From positions 210,292-256,328 of the forward strand of contig CAUYUJ010014274.1 in NCBI GenBank assembly GCA_963575745.1: 46,037 nucleotides of DNA, in the 5' to 3' direction. Made by a program: the position numbers and the translations under genes. Under the pieces are notes generated by a model that saw nothing but the letters and a program-made list of their open reading frames with translations, did no database searches and had not been told where the DNA came from. The DNA comes from Prorocentrum cordatum. Taxonomy: Eukaryota > Sar > Dinophyceae > Prorocentrales > Prorocentraceae. Below, one piece after another: positions 10,961-20,463 of this stretch (within the stretch, counting starts at the first letter, position 1; every line of letters begins with the position of its first letter).

Positions 10961-11410
10961 GTCGGCTACCCGGGGCTCTTACAAAACCCGGGGACCGTCT
11001 CGAACCGACTCGAGATGAAAAGCAGGTCCCAAAGAAGGGGTCGAAATGTCCCGTGTCCCATGTCGCCACAGAAACCACGGCGCCAGAGTTCACAGAGAGG
11101 CCCTCAAATCGGTCAAAACGGCTTCCAAGAGGGCTTCGGGAGGAGCAAGAGAGACCCAAGAGGGGGACCTCGTGTGGACCCAGGAGCCCTCCACAAGAAG
11201 ATGGCCCCAAGGCGACCAGCATGCCCCGAGACCTCCCCCAGAAAATGGCCCCAAGACGACCAGCATGCCCAGAAGATGCCCCAAACGACAAACAAGTCCA
11301 GAGGGTCAACAAAAAGGCTCCATGTGCACTGAAAAGGCTCCCACGAGGCCACCCCCGAAGCCTCCAAAAGGTCCCCAAGAAGCCCCGCAACAGACGCTGA
11401 GGAAGAGGAA
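10960..11410. repeat. Degenerate CCAAGAGG-type repeats with a ~47-bp tandem pair
   Basis: Same compositional family as 4725-5470. ATGGCCCCAAGGCGACCAGC at about 11202 recurs with one change at about 11248, giving a local period of about 47 bp. Several frames are open through it, but without stable protein character. Confidence 0.65.
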
Positions 11411-12116
11411 CACAGCAACAACCGCACGCAAGTGTTACGACGAAACGCGAAACAGCACAACACATACGAAATAAGAAGGCGGAGACTGGGGGGGCGAGGC
11501 ATTTGGACGAGCAGGGGTACTGCAGGGTGCAATAGCGGCACCGGTAGCAGCAAAGCAGCGGTAGAAGGGGAGGGAAAACGCGAATGGGAAGGTGCAGAAA
11601 AAGAACAATAATAATGAGAAGGAAAGGAAAGAGCAGAAGTGGAGTGGCTACAGGAGGGACAAGGAGCACGTGGAGGACGAGGGGAAGGAGGGGGGTAGCG
11701 GGCGAGAAGGATGAGGAAGAAGATCAGAGGAGGGCGAGGAACACAGAAATTGATGGTGTGGATGAGCAGGCAGCGGACGCGTCAGCGGGAGGAGGAGTAG
11801 GAGGAACATTAGAAGAGTACGAGTAGGGGATTGATTTAGCAGTACAACGTAAGGGGCAAAAGACAAGACTCGACAAGACAAACCTCGCGGGTCTCCTCAA
11901 GCAATATAATCGACGTTAAGCCGCCTCGTGCCGCTTACGACACTGAAAGGGTGGTCAGCCACCAACTTGAAACCAATACCAGTCGGTAAATTGCAGGATC
12001 TTGGCGGGTCAGGATGCCGAGGACTAGAACACATGGGGGTGAAACACCATGCAGCGCACACAACCCGTGCCCCATGCCCAGAATCAGAGTGGAGAACGCG
12101 TGGCCGATCCGCAATA
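11411..12116. other. No gene recognised
   Basis: Purine-rich plus strand at about 11560-11830 (GAAGGAAAGG, GGAGGACGAGGGGAAGG), then ordinary mixed sequence up to a TIR element at 12117. Short ORFs on both strands without motifs. Confidence 0.5.
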
Positions 12117-12290
12117 TTCGGCGGTGGACAAACCTCTTTTTTAGTAAACCTCCCCTTAGTGAAAACGGCCTGGGACCGAAACCGACGGACCTGGACCCGC
12201 AAAAATGACGGCCGCGACGCCCTCTCGCAAGCCGAAAGCGGCAAATTCCTTAACCGACGTGTCAGGGTAGGAGGTCTGTCCACCCCCGAA
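12117..12290. mobile_element. TIR element, GGTGGACA family, copy 2
   Basis: The left end TTCGGCGGTGGACAAACCTC (12117-12136) and the reverse complement of 12271-12290 agree at 18 of 20 positions. The interior aligns with copy 1 at 2116-2287. About 174 bp with no protein of its own. Two diverged copies with matching ends define the family within this window. No convincing target-site duplication. Confidence 0.85.
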
Positions 12291-12518
12291 ACATTATCTG
12301 ATGGCTGCCGCGCCGTGTGCCATCTGTCGACGGCTGACAGAACACACCGTGGCAGAGCACCCTTCTGCGAAAGCGTCCAAAGGGCACTCCACGTGCGCAC
12401 GGCATCACATTCAAAGTGGGCCCGGGCGAATTTGCTAGCCGACGGCACGAATCAGGCGAACGCATCCAGCAACGATGTCGAGAGAACTGGTGCAGATGTC
12501 ATGCCGACTTGCCGGGGT

Positions 12519-12676
12519 TTACCAGCCTCGAACGTATCCCTATCCCTAAGATTGACACGTCAAAAGGCGATGACAATCTTAGGGATTCGACCTCAAAAAA
12601 TAAGGGAATCCCTAAGATTGGCATCGTGATGAGGAGATGCCCAGCATAGGGATAGGGATATGTTCCAGGCTGGTAA
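12519..12676. mobile_element. 158-bp element with 30-bp terminal inverted repeats
   Basis: The left arm 12519-12548 begins TTACCAGCCTCGAAC and ends TATCCCTATCCCTA. The reverse complement of 12647-12676 matches it at 28 of 30 positions. Inside, CCCTAAGATTG occurs at 12545, inverted at 12573-12584 (CAATCTTAGGG), and again at 12610, so nested hairpins are possible. Non-coding, MITE-like. The flanks, GGGGT on the left and TGGGT on the right, are weakly similar but not a clean duplication. Confidence 0.9.
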
Positions 12677-13148
12677 TGGGTGAGCATTCTTTTAATGCCA
12701 GAGCGACAGCAGGGAGGGGCTGGCCGCGAGCACTCAGCTCCGGGCGTCACGGGCAGATCACGGCGGGCGCTCGTGCGCATACCGCCCCGGTCCCCTGGAG
12801 CCCTCACGAGCCGACGTGGCTCGACGGCTGCCTTAGGAAGGTGGGGTCGAGGGCTCCAGTCGCGGCTGTCCACGACTCGTCGGCAAAAACGGTCCTCCAG
12901 AGGGGGTCCTGCAGAGCTCTTTCCCCTCGCCTCTCTCTTCATCACGGTCCTTTGGCGTCTGCCTTGGGTATGCCCGTGCGGTTTGCTGCGGGCTCACGGG
13001 TGGGACCGCTCTTAGCTTAAAAACCAGAGGGCGCTCTACAGTGTCCGTGACATCCGACGACCTTCTCCCCCCTCTCATAGGACCCCCTCCAGAAACTCCA
13101 AACCCCCGTAGAAACACCGACTGTCAAAGTAAGACCGACTGTAACCCC
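12677..13148. other. No gene recognised
   Basis: GC-rich sequence with competing open frames on both strands (111 and 127 codons plus, 148 codons minus). No motif, membrane helix or repeat stands out. Confidence 0.45.
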
Positions 13149-13238
13149 TTCCTCCTCCTCACCCCTCCTCCTCATCCTTCCTCCTCCTCCTCCTTCCTCC
13201 TCCTCCTCCTCCTCCTCCTCCTCCTCCTCCCTCCTCCC
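13149..13238. repeat. CTC microsatellite
   Basis: Polypyrimidine tract of CTC triplets with a few interruptions. Gives polyglutamate on the minus strand and polyleucine/serine on plus. Confidence 0.95.
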
Positions 13239-13404
13239 TGGGGGAGGCGCCGCCGCCGCGAGAGGGGTCGGAGCCTCGGGGTGGCTGCCCCAGCACAACC
13301 CCATTCGCCCCAGTGCCCGGAAGACGCAGGCGAACTCCTGCGGCGCAGAGAGAGGTAGGAAGCAACTGCTGGTAGGAAGATTAAGCCCCATTGTGGGGCT
13401 GTTA

Positions 13405-13497
13405 CGCCAAAATGGGCTTCGGATTAAGCGGGATTGAGCCGGATAAAACGGGATTCAGCGGGATTAAGCGGGGTTGAGCCGGATTCAGCCGGATTTC
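13405..13497. repeat. Short tandem repeats of GGATTAAGCGG type
   Basis: About eight degenerate units of 10-12 bp, such as GGATTAAGCGGGATTGAGCC and GGATTCAGCCGGATT, in a row. Confidence 0.8.
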
Positions 13498-13670
13498 AGA
13501 CCAGGGCAAAATCAGAATTTGACATCCCAGGAGTTGCATCCGAAAGAGAGGGGGGGGAGGCCGCGTTGCCGCCGCCGCCGCGGCGGCCCCGGCCCTCGCC
13601 ACTGTGAAGACCAAACGGGACCGATAAGAAGAATAATAATAAGAAGAAGAAGAATAAGAAGAAGCGTTCG

Positions 13671-13806
13671 GCGCTCGGCGCGGATTTCTGGGAGCTGCGC
13701 TGGACCCCCCTCCCTGGCGCGCGGAGCGCGCAAGGGTGTGGCGCCTGAGGCGCCGCCAGGCGCCGCCAGGGGGGGCACAGCGTGGATGCAAGAAATCCGC
13801 GCGGAA
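13671..13806. mobile_element. Short TIR hairpin element, GCGCGGATTTCT family
   Basis: GCGCGGATTTCT at 13678-13689 recurs inverted as AGAAATCCGCGC at 13791-13802, a perfect 12-bp terminal core with weaker pairing outside. The interior contains CTGGACCCCCCTCCCTGG, an inner palindrome of GGCGCGCGGAGCGCGC type and repeated GGCGCCGCCAG. Related to 4395-4529 and 35792-35867. Non-coding. Confidence 0.8.
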
Positions 13807-13974
13807 ACCCAAACATTAATGTTCGTAGCGTTCTGTCTTCGACCAATACCGCTACTCCTCGGACCTCTGCCAGGGTGCGTTCTGACTGCCAGCGGTGGCA
13901 ACGAGGGCCTAGGAGGCCCGAAACGGGGAAGAGGGGCGATGGGTAGAGGTATGGGTACCTTTACCTCCTCTGAG

Positions 13975-14170
13975 CCCCGTCGCCGTCACCGCCGTCGCGG
14001 ATGTGCTCGTCGACGCCGCCACCGCCGCCGCATTGACCATCGTCGCGCGTTGGTGGTCGTGGTGGTGGAGGTGACGGGGGCGGTGGTGGTCGTCGTCGTT
14101 CTCGTCGTCGTCGCGGCCGTGGTCTTGGCGGTCGTGCTCGGCATTGTAGCGGTGGTTGTGGTCTTCATCG
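13975..14170. repeat. GTC/GTGGTC triplet-rich tract
   Basis: Runs of GTCGTC, GTGGTC and CGCCGC triplets. The minus strand encodes a spurious Asp/His/Thr-rich string. Confidence 0.85.
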
Positions 14171-14240
14171 TCTTCGCCGACGCAGCCGCGCCGCCCCTCT
14201 GTCGCCTCTGCCCCTCTGCCCCCTACCACAAGGGCTCCCA

Positions 14241-14273
14241 ACTTCGCGCTCCGCGCTGCGCGGAGCGCGAAGT
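14241..14273. repeat. Perfect 33-base palindrome
   Basis: ACTTCGCGCTCCGCGC, a single T, then GCGCGGAGCGCGAAGT: 16-bp arms with a one-base centre. The core ACTTCGCGCT recurs nearby as GACTTCGCGCTC at about 14280, and inverted forms (GCGAAGCGCGAAG) lie at about 14346-14362, so this is a local cluster of inverted sequence. No gene context to suggest a terminator. Confidence 0.9.
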
Positions 14274-15060
14274 GCGAATGACTTCGCGCTCTCGCGCCGC
14301 CTCCCAGGGGAGAAGAGGAGGATGAGGAGGAATCGGAGCCGAACCGCGAAGCGCGAAGCGAGAACAACTTCGCGCCCTCGAGGGCGCCCTTGCCACCAGC
14401 GGTGCTGCGCGCCGTGGAGGGCCTCGCCGTGTTCTTTCCGCGCACGGCCCCTGCGCCTGCCTCGGGCAGCGGCCGGGGCCGCCGCCGCGCCAGCAGGAGG
14501 TGCCGGGCGGGGCCCGCGCGGTCGGCGGCCTGGGCTGCCCCGCCGTCCCACGGGACCCCCAGACTCCCTTGCGACGCGGGGATGGCCACAAGACGTGGAG
14601 ACTGCCAGCTTTCCAACTGATGGGAAGCTGACGACACCATACTCGTTCAGGCTGGGGCGAAGAAGAAGAATAATAAGAAAAGTAAGAGGACGGGGACGAC
14701 AGGAAACGAGGAAGGAGAAAACCGCCAGCATGTCAAGATATCATGCCCAGGGCGGGATGGCCTGAAACCGTCCTGCATGGAATAACACGGCAAGGCGCGG
14801 GCGTATAAAGCAAGGCAAGGGAAGTTGGGGAGCCAAAACCGGGGATATATCCATATCCACCGCTTTGGGCTCCCTGCGGGCCATGAACATGTAGACATTC
14901 TGGCCACAGGGGGCCCGCACACATCCATGTCCACCGCCTGCCAGGGTCCCCGAAGACCTATCCCCCAGGCGATGGTTAGAGTGAAAGCTCCGCCTCGAAT
15001 CCCAGCCCCATTTCCTTGGGAAAACGTGCCTTTTTAGCACGTGCGCCTTTTGTGCGTTGA
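14274..15060. other. No gene recognised
   Basis: GC-rich left half (14380-14560) and a less biased right half. ATATCCATATCCACCGC near 14844 resembles ATATCCATATCTACGGC near 16937, a short shared string only. Several open frames compete and none has motifs. Confidence 0.45.
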
Positions 15061-15400
15061 CAGCGTCCGCGGCGGCCCAAGAAGCTTTCCAGATCGCACC
15101 AAGAAGACCCAGGAGACCCCCACGAAGGCTCCCAGACGACCCAAGAGGGCCCCAAGACCGCTCAAGCACCTCTCCCATCATCTCCGCACCGTCGCAGCAC
15201 CCACCTCCCACCCTCCAGGCACTCCCGCGTCCCCCCTCGTCGCCATCCCCTGGATCATTCTCAGCCAGCCCTGCTCCCAAACCCTGGCCGTCGCTTCTCC
15301 CCCTCCTATTTCTCCACCCTCCAGATCATTCTCCTCCAACCCTGCTCCCAAACCCTGGCCATCTCTTCCCCCGTCCTATCCTCCATCCTCCCACTTTGCC
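15061..15400. repeat. CCAAGA-type repeats followed by a ~74-bp tandem duplication
   Basis: Positions 15095-15175 are CCAAGAGGGCCCCAAGACC-like, as at 4725. Then a unit containing GGATCATTCTC, CCCTGCTCCCAAACCCTGGC and TCCCCCTCCTAT at about 15250-15325 is repeated at about 15324-15400 with several changes. Confidence 0.7.
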
Positions 15401-16439
15401 GTTCAAGGCCCAGCGAGTCCCCAACCAGGCGGTCTCGTTGCATACCCAGATGCGACTCGAATGAAGGGTGACGACCCAGCCGCTCAATGATTCAGGGAAG
15501 CTGCGCGCGTGCACAAAGACACCCTCGACACACATGTACACACTATTAAATTACAGATCCATGCGCGTATAAATGAGACTAGGAAAGAGAATGGCTCTCG
15601 GAACGGTGTCCAACCACGACTCAGAAGCGGATCCCAGAAGGCCCGACTGAACAAGCCGGTAACACGAAGCTCATTTCATCCGCTTTTTGAAAGCGAGCCA
15701 GGATGCAGAACACGTCTTATGACCCTGGAAGTTCAGAAACCCAGCGGACCTGGAGGATAGAGCAGGCGCCGAGGCCGTTCCAGGGCGCTCCTGAAAGAAC
15801 TCGTGTGACTGATGCTCATCCTCGGCCCGACTCCATCCTCTTCCTCCCATGTCCCTCCCCTCCCCCAAGCCGAAGGCGATCCTAGCGCTCCGTAAACGGC
15901 GACAGCGCGCCCCTCCAACACCCCGCGTCGGCCAACAGCAGCCTTCATGAGGGAAGGGACGCGCTGGCCGGAGCCTTCGTACCCTCCCTTGCGCTGCCCG
16001 GAAGTCGCGGTGTTTCTCCAGTGCCGGCCGCCAGCTCCAGGCGCAGTCCGCGCCCCGGTCCCTGCTGCGGCTGCAGCCCCAACGGCGCACCAGCGCCTTG
16101 CCGCAGCGCCCCCAACCGCGCCTGGCGGCTTTGCCGCCGTTGCGCGTGCCCCGTCAGCTCTGCCAAGTCAGGCCCACCGCTGTCCTACCTATTTGATCGT
16201 TCTCCCTTCACCCTCCCCCTGGAACGCACTCCTGTTCATCCTCCAGGACGTGAAGAAGGAGGGGAGGGGACCACGGAATTCAACGCGTAGCCAGCTCAAT
16301 GCTGCACGATCTCCGCCCTCGCACTCCAGAGGATGTCCAGTGTCGGCATCCTCCCTCACATGGATTCCGCGCCGGGGGCTGCCTCCCGTGAGCCCTGCCA
16401 CAAGGAGGCAGGCCCAAGGAGGGCAGTGCATCATTGAAC
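15401..16439. other. No gene recognised
   Basis: Mixed sequence with a very GC-rich stretch at about 16020-16160 that is open on both strands. No domain recognised. A minus-strand frame at 16189-16554 runs into the possible kinase-like fragment described next. Confidence 0.4.
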
Positions 16440-16516
16440 GCCCGCGCCAGAGTCTCCACCGCGCTGAGGCCGTACGAGCCTGCCGTAAAAGAAGATGAAC
16501 CCCATAGTCCAGATGT
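16440..16516 (-). pseudogene. Possible protein-kinase subdomain IX fragment
   Basis: On the minus strand at about 16470-16516 a frame reads YDIWTMGFIFFYGRL, which fits the D-I/V-W-x-x-G-hydrophobic pattern of kinase subdomain IX. The upstream DFG and HRD blocks are not visible, because the sequence immediately 5' is a dispersed repeat (16517-16664). A short pattern like this can arise by chance, so the call is weak. Confidence 0.2.
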
Positions 16517-16664
16517 CGTAATAAAAGGGAGGGGGTCACAACCCTCCCAGACAAGAAGTTTTAGACCCCCCAGACTATCCATGAAAGGGCGGCCCTTTGC
16601 CCAGACCCCCCCGAACCCTCCAAGGCAGCTCAAATTAGACCCCCCCCGAATGGGGCCCCCCCCC
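16517..16664. repeat. Dispersed repeat, copy 1 (partner at 21357)
   Basis: Shares with 21357-21488 the order GTTTT(A/G)GA(C/G)CCCCC, CCATGAAA, GGCGGCC, TGCCCAGACCCCC and AACCC(T/C)CCAA. G- and C-runs near both ends are partly complementary, but no clean TIR is seen. It separates two minus-strand candidate exons. Confidence 0.65.
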
Positions 16665-16947
16665 ACTTTCTTATGGAATCCGCAGTAACCACCTCCTCTC
16701 CCTCCACCTCGAGCTCCGACTGGTGGTACAGGTCTGTGCACGTAGCTGCGATCGTTGAGTTGCGCACGCTGGGGTGAGGACTGCCTCGTTCCACAAGAAG
16801 CCTTCCCACCAACTCTACTTCCACGCAACGCTCCCGCTCGTCGGGCCCAAGGCCCGAAACAGGCCTCTGGAAACCGAAATGGAAGAACACAACTGGGGTC
16901 GTTTGTTCCAACCTCCAGATCTCGCAAACGGGAAACATATCCATATC
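16665..16947 (-). CDS. Candidate exon, unknown protein
   Basis: The minus frame from 16947 reads with balanced, acidic, protein-like composition: MDMFPVCEIWRLEQTTPVVF, then GPDERERCVEVELVGRLLVE, then CTDLYHQSELEVEGEEVVTA. It is open into the repeat at 16664. No family recognised. The start is not defined, because the frame is open further upstream to 17364. It could be an exon of the same gene as the kinase-like piece at 16470-16516; that link is conjecture. Confidence 0.35.
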
Positions 16948-17039
16948 TACGGCCCCGCGGTCAAGCCTCCTCGGCCGCGAACGCATGGATACAGAGCCGC
17001 TCGTGCGCTCGAAGGAACGGGTCCGTGTGCGGGTGCACT

Positions 17040-17333
17040 TGAAGGAACGGGTCCGTGCGCTCGTGCACCCATCCGCGGGACCGCGTGCCGACGCCACGAC
17101 GCGAGGGCATGGACACACGCGTGTGCTCGTCGCTCGTGGTCCTCTCCCTGCTGCTGCGCAGGGCTCTCCCCTCGGGCGCGGCCTGCCGCCCCCCCCACGG
17201 GGTGGCGAGCCGCGTCCGTGCTGGCCGAAGGGGCGGCGCGAGGGGGGCCGCCACTGGAGGAGCAGGCCGGCCAGGGGTCGGCCAGGCCGCCCATGACCCC
17301 ACAGGGAGGAGGGAGGAGACACAGAGGATGAAG
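17040..17333. other. No gene recognised; short direct repeat
   Basis: GAAGGAACGGGTCCGTG occurs at 17012 and 17041, 29 bp apart. The rest is GC-rich with open frames on both strands and no motif. Confidence 0.4.
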
Positions 17334-17493
17334 GGGGCCCGGGTGCACACAAATGAATAGACACAAATGACAGGATTCCCCAGATTTGTCCAATCTCGTC
17401 TGGGTTTCTGTCTTCCCCACACTTCCCATAGTTTCCCGTACTTTCTGGGGAATCGACGATTCATTGTGTCTGTGCGTTTTTCCCCCTCCTGAG
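17334..17493. repeat. Dispersed ~155-bp repeat, copy 1 (partner at 19491)
   Basis: Aligned landmarks with 19491-19653: CACACAAATGAATAGACACA against CACATAAATAAATACACACG, ACAGGAT(T)CCC, TCTGGG, GTCTTCCCC, TCTGGGGAATCGACGATTCA against CCTGGGAGCCGACGATTCA, then TTGTG(T/C)CTGTG and CCCCC. Non-coding. Confidence 0.75.
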
Positions 17494-17869
17494 AGGCGAG
17501 GGACCAGCCGCAGGAGGGGAATGAGCACGAGGAGGAGGGGGGGAGGAACGAGGAGGGGGACTTCTACCGGGGCGTGGCCCGACGATGCGAGGGTGCGGCA
17601 TCGGGCATCGCGAAAGCGAAATCAATACCCGCGGGCACCGCTCCTTAGCGGCGTGCACCAAGCGGGCAGGCGCCTCTACGCCCAAGATGGGCGACTCGGC
17701 CTGCCACCACCTCACCAGTCGGGGAGAACCTCACCTACGTTGATGTTCAAGGCACCAATGAGGAGGGGGACCAGGGGGAGGGGAGGAGCAGCATGGGGAA
17801 AACCATAACAAACCCAAATGAATAAACAATGCTGCAGTACGGTCCCTGGTCCCGAGAGCACTCCTCAAT
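17494..17869. other. No gene recognised
   Basis: Purine-rich around 17510-17570; otherwise mixed. Short open frames only. Confidence 0.4.
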
Positions 17870-18042
17870 ACAGTCAACCCGCACAGTGAGGATGCGCGGT
17901 AAGGATGCAAGGGCCTTGGAACTCACGGTCAACGTTTTTCGAACGAGGTTGGCCAGCGAAAGTCGCGAAGGATGGGCCGAAGGGACAAGGATGCAAGGGT
18001 AGCCTTGAAAGGTCGCTCAACCTTACCAGGCGGGTTGACTGT
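17870..18042. mobile_element. MITE-like element, CAGTCAACCCGC family, copy 1
   Basis: ACAGTCAACCCGC (17870-17882) is perfectly inverted at 18030-18042. The interior has GTAAGGATGCAAGGGCCTTG and GATGGGCCGAAGGGACAAGG, shared with copies at 28878 and 37227. The ends begin CAGT after TA on the left side, as in Tc1/mariner-derived MITEs, but a right-hand TA is not preserved. The superfamily is inference. Confidence 0.85.
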
Positions 18043-18156
18043 GACCCCTACGCACAAGCATTCTTTTTCGCTGCGGGAGGCGGCTGCCCCCCACCCTGAA
18101 AGACGAGCGTCCCGTGGGCGTCCAACTCAGGTGGGATCCCCGTGTTTGCGGGACGG

Positions 18157-18332
18157 GAAAATGACCACAGCCACTGCTTCTTGTTTGCGCCGCCCTCCAG
18201 CCGGCCGAAAAAGAAGCAGTGGTTATGGTCATTTCCCTGGTGCCAAGCTTAACGAAAATGGCCACAACCACTGCTTTGTTTCTGCTGGCTGGAAGGCGGC
18301 AACAAAAGAAAAGCAGTGGCTGTGGTCGTTTT
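18157..18332. mobile_element. Nested foldback: two ~78-bp hairpins in inverted order
   Basis: Unit 1 (18157-18234) begins GAAAATGACCACAGCCACTG and ends CAGTGGTTATGGTCATTTCC, so its ends are inverted repeats of about 25 bp. Unit 2 (18253-18332) is the reverse complement of unit 1 over its full length, including the middle (CCGCCCTCCAGCCGGC against GCTGGCTGGAAGGCGGC). Four arms alternate, allowing either two small hairpins or one large one. Non-coding. Confidence 0.9.
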
Positions 18333-18359
18333 CTCGCCCCGTATGTTGACACTGCACTC

Positions 18360-18628
18360 GGTCCATGCTTCAAGCTAGAAGGAGTGCGGCCACGGGGGGG
18401 TCCAAAATCCACGTCACCGCCAGAAGGCAATCCCCCTCTGACAAGCGCAACCGCCCTGCACCCGTGGAGCTGTTGTACGAGCTGGGTGGGAACTCTGGTC
18501 ACGAAAACGTGCACAGTCTCAGACGAGAGACCCACAACACGTGCAATTCTGAAGAAAAGGGCGCCATCAACACGTGATCTGTTGGAGGAAACCTCCGGCA
18601 ATGATCCCATTTTGAAACCAATATCCAT
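18360..18628 (-). CDS. Candidate exon, unknown protein
   Basis: The minus frame starting at 18628 reads MDIGFKMGSLPEVSSNRSRV, then FFRIARVVGLSSETVHVFVT and RVPTQLVQQLHGCRAVALVR, which looks like a folded protein, up to about 18360, where it enters the foldback element. No motif known to me. The next frame upstream (18567-18881) is also open. Either an exon of an unknown gene or a fragment cut by the foldback insertion. Confidence 0.3.
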
Positions 18629-19490
18629 CCGTGTTACGTTGGAAACAAACGAACACGATCATCTCATTAAAAAAACGGCCGACCCTCCATCCGTGCAATT
18701 GCTTCCAGCTGGTAAAACGAACGTGCGCGGCGAGGAAGGCGAGAGCCACACGCTCAAGGAAGCCAAGCGCCTGGCATGGCCTACGGGCATAGCTTGCAGT
18801 ACGATAGGGGGAGCTGTAGGAAACAGGGATAGAAGAGCCACCCTCAGACGCCCGCACGTCTCTGCAGGGAGCCGACTCCAAGACTCAGCCCCCTGCTCCT
18901 CCTGTGTCGCATCTTCGGGGGGCCTTGTGTCCCATCGCGCCGTTCTCCACCTCGAACCCGCGTCGAACTTCGGCCGAACGCGTGGACTCCGAGTCAGATC
19001 ATACGTCGAGTCCGCGTCGAGTCCACGCCGGGTCCGCTTCGCATCCGCGCCGAACCCGCGTCGGATACACGGGAACAGGCAGGCACCGCAACTCCTCCTC
19101 CCTGCTCCTTCCTCCATCTCCACCGAAAGGGCGGGCGGGGGGTGGGAGGCTCCTGCTGCTTGAGCTGCGGCAGCAGCCGCCTGCACGCCGGCAGCAGCAC
19201 GTACACGGCGGCCTCGCGCCCGGTGCGGGGGGACAGGGGTCCGTCGCCAAGCTAACTTGCTGTGGGGAGCAACTGAGCGGAGAGCAAAAACGGGTCTTAC
19301 GCGAGATGACACAGCGGCCTTAAGCGGCGGCGTACGCGGGCCGCCAGCGCGGCACGCTACAGTGGAGACGAGGGCGTTTACGCGCGAGCTTACGCGGGCA
19401 ACTCACGCACGAATGCCCGCACCGACGACCCCGTTTGTTGGCGTCGCTCAACTGGAGGAGCGAACCCGGCAACGTTAGACGTATGTAAAG
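18629..19490. other. No gene recognised; short 12-bp repeats
   Basis: At about 18955-19075 a 12-bp motif of CGAGTCCGCGT or CGAACCCGCGT type repeats about ten times with changes. The remainder has overlapping open frames without motifs. Confidence 0.5.
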
Positions 19491-19653
19491 GGGCCCAGGG
19501 ACACACATAAATAAATACACACGAATAACAGGATCCCATATATTTTCCCATATTTTCTGGGTGTTCGTCTTCCCCCCACCTTTCATATATTCCCCATATT
19601 TTCCTGGGAGCCGACGATTCATTGTGCCTGTGTGTGTGTTTGTCCCCCACCTG
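19491..19653. repeat. Dispersed ~155-bp repeat, copy 2 (partner at 17334)
   Basis: See the landmarks given for 17334. This copy is more AT-rich (CATATATTTTCCCATATTTT) and contains an internal near-duplication of CCATATTTTC(C)TGGG. Same orientation as copy 1, about 2.16 kb apart. Confidence 0.75.
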
Positions 19654-20463
19654 AGTGAGTATGCCGACCGTCGCTGGGAAAGCCTTGGCCCCGCTGTCCG
19701 ATGGTACGATGCAGGCATGGCTGCATCTCGCGCCAGCGCAGCGGCACAACGCGAGGGCCCCCACGCACCGAGACACTGCAGGGGTGGCCCGTCCCCCCGG
19801 CACCCTCTTCCAGATTGGCAGCGGGGGCGCTCCTCTCCTCCCGAACCCCCGCCGTGCCGCAGGCCAGATCCCTGCCCTCTTCCTGATCCATGCTCCCCTC
19901 CCGTTCCCCCCCCGCCATCCTCCTCTTCCCCACTACCTCCTGCCCCGCCCCTCCGACCCTCCCCTCCTCCCTGCCTCTCCTCGTCCTTTGTTCCCCTCCT
20001 GCGTACATCCTCTTCCACTGCCTACCCCTGGCGCCCCATCCCCTCACTGAACTCCTTCCTCCCGTCCTGCCCCCTCCTGCCCCCTCCTGCCCCCTCCTCC
20101 CCCCCTTCCCCCGCCCGCACCCCCGCTTCCTCCTCCCTCACTCTCCACCCCCGCCCCTCGCTCCCTTCCCCAACACCTCCCCTCGCCCTCGCCCTTGTCG
20201 TCTGTGCCCTCGTCGCTTTGCTCGGCGCCCGATGCCGCGCGCGCGCGCGTCGCTGGCGCGCGCGCGCGGGGGGCGAACGCCGCCTCGAGCTGCTGAGAGG
20301 CGGCGCTGCCCATGCCCTTTTGCTTTTCGAACGCCCAGAGCAAGTTGGCCACGCCCTGGGAGTGGACCTTCGCCCCGCCCAGGGGGGGCAGGCGCGAGGG
20401 AGCGCGACGCCACCACCACCAGCACCACCAGCCAGAGGGGCCATGGCAGGTGGGTCACCATGG
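19654..20463. other. C-rich low-complexity region, no gene recognised
   Basis: Positions 19795-20170 are strongly C-rich on the plus strand with short CCCCTCCTGCC tandem units at about 20070-20100. Frames are open on both strands through composition. No domain seen. Confidence 0.5.
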
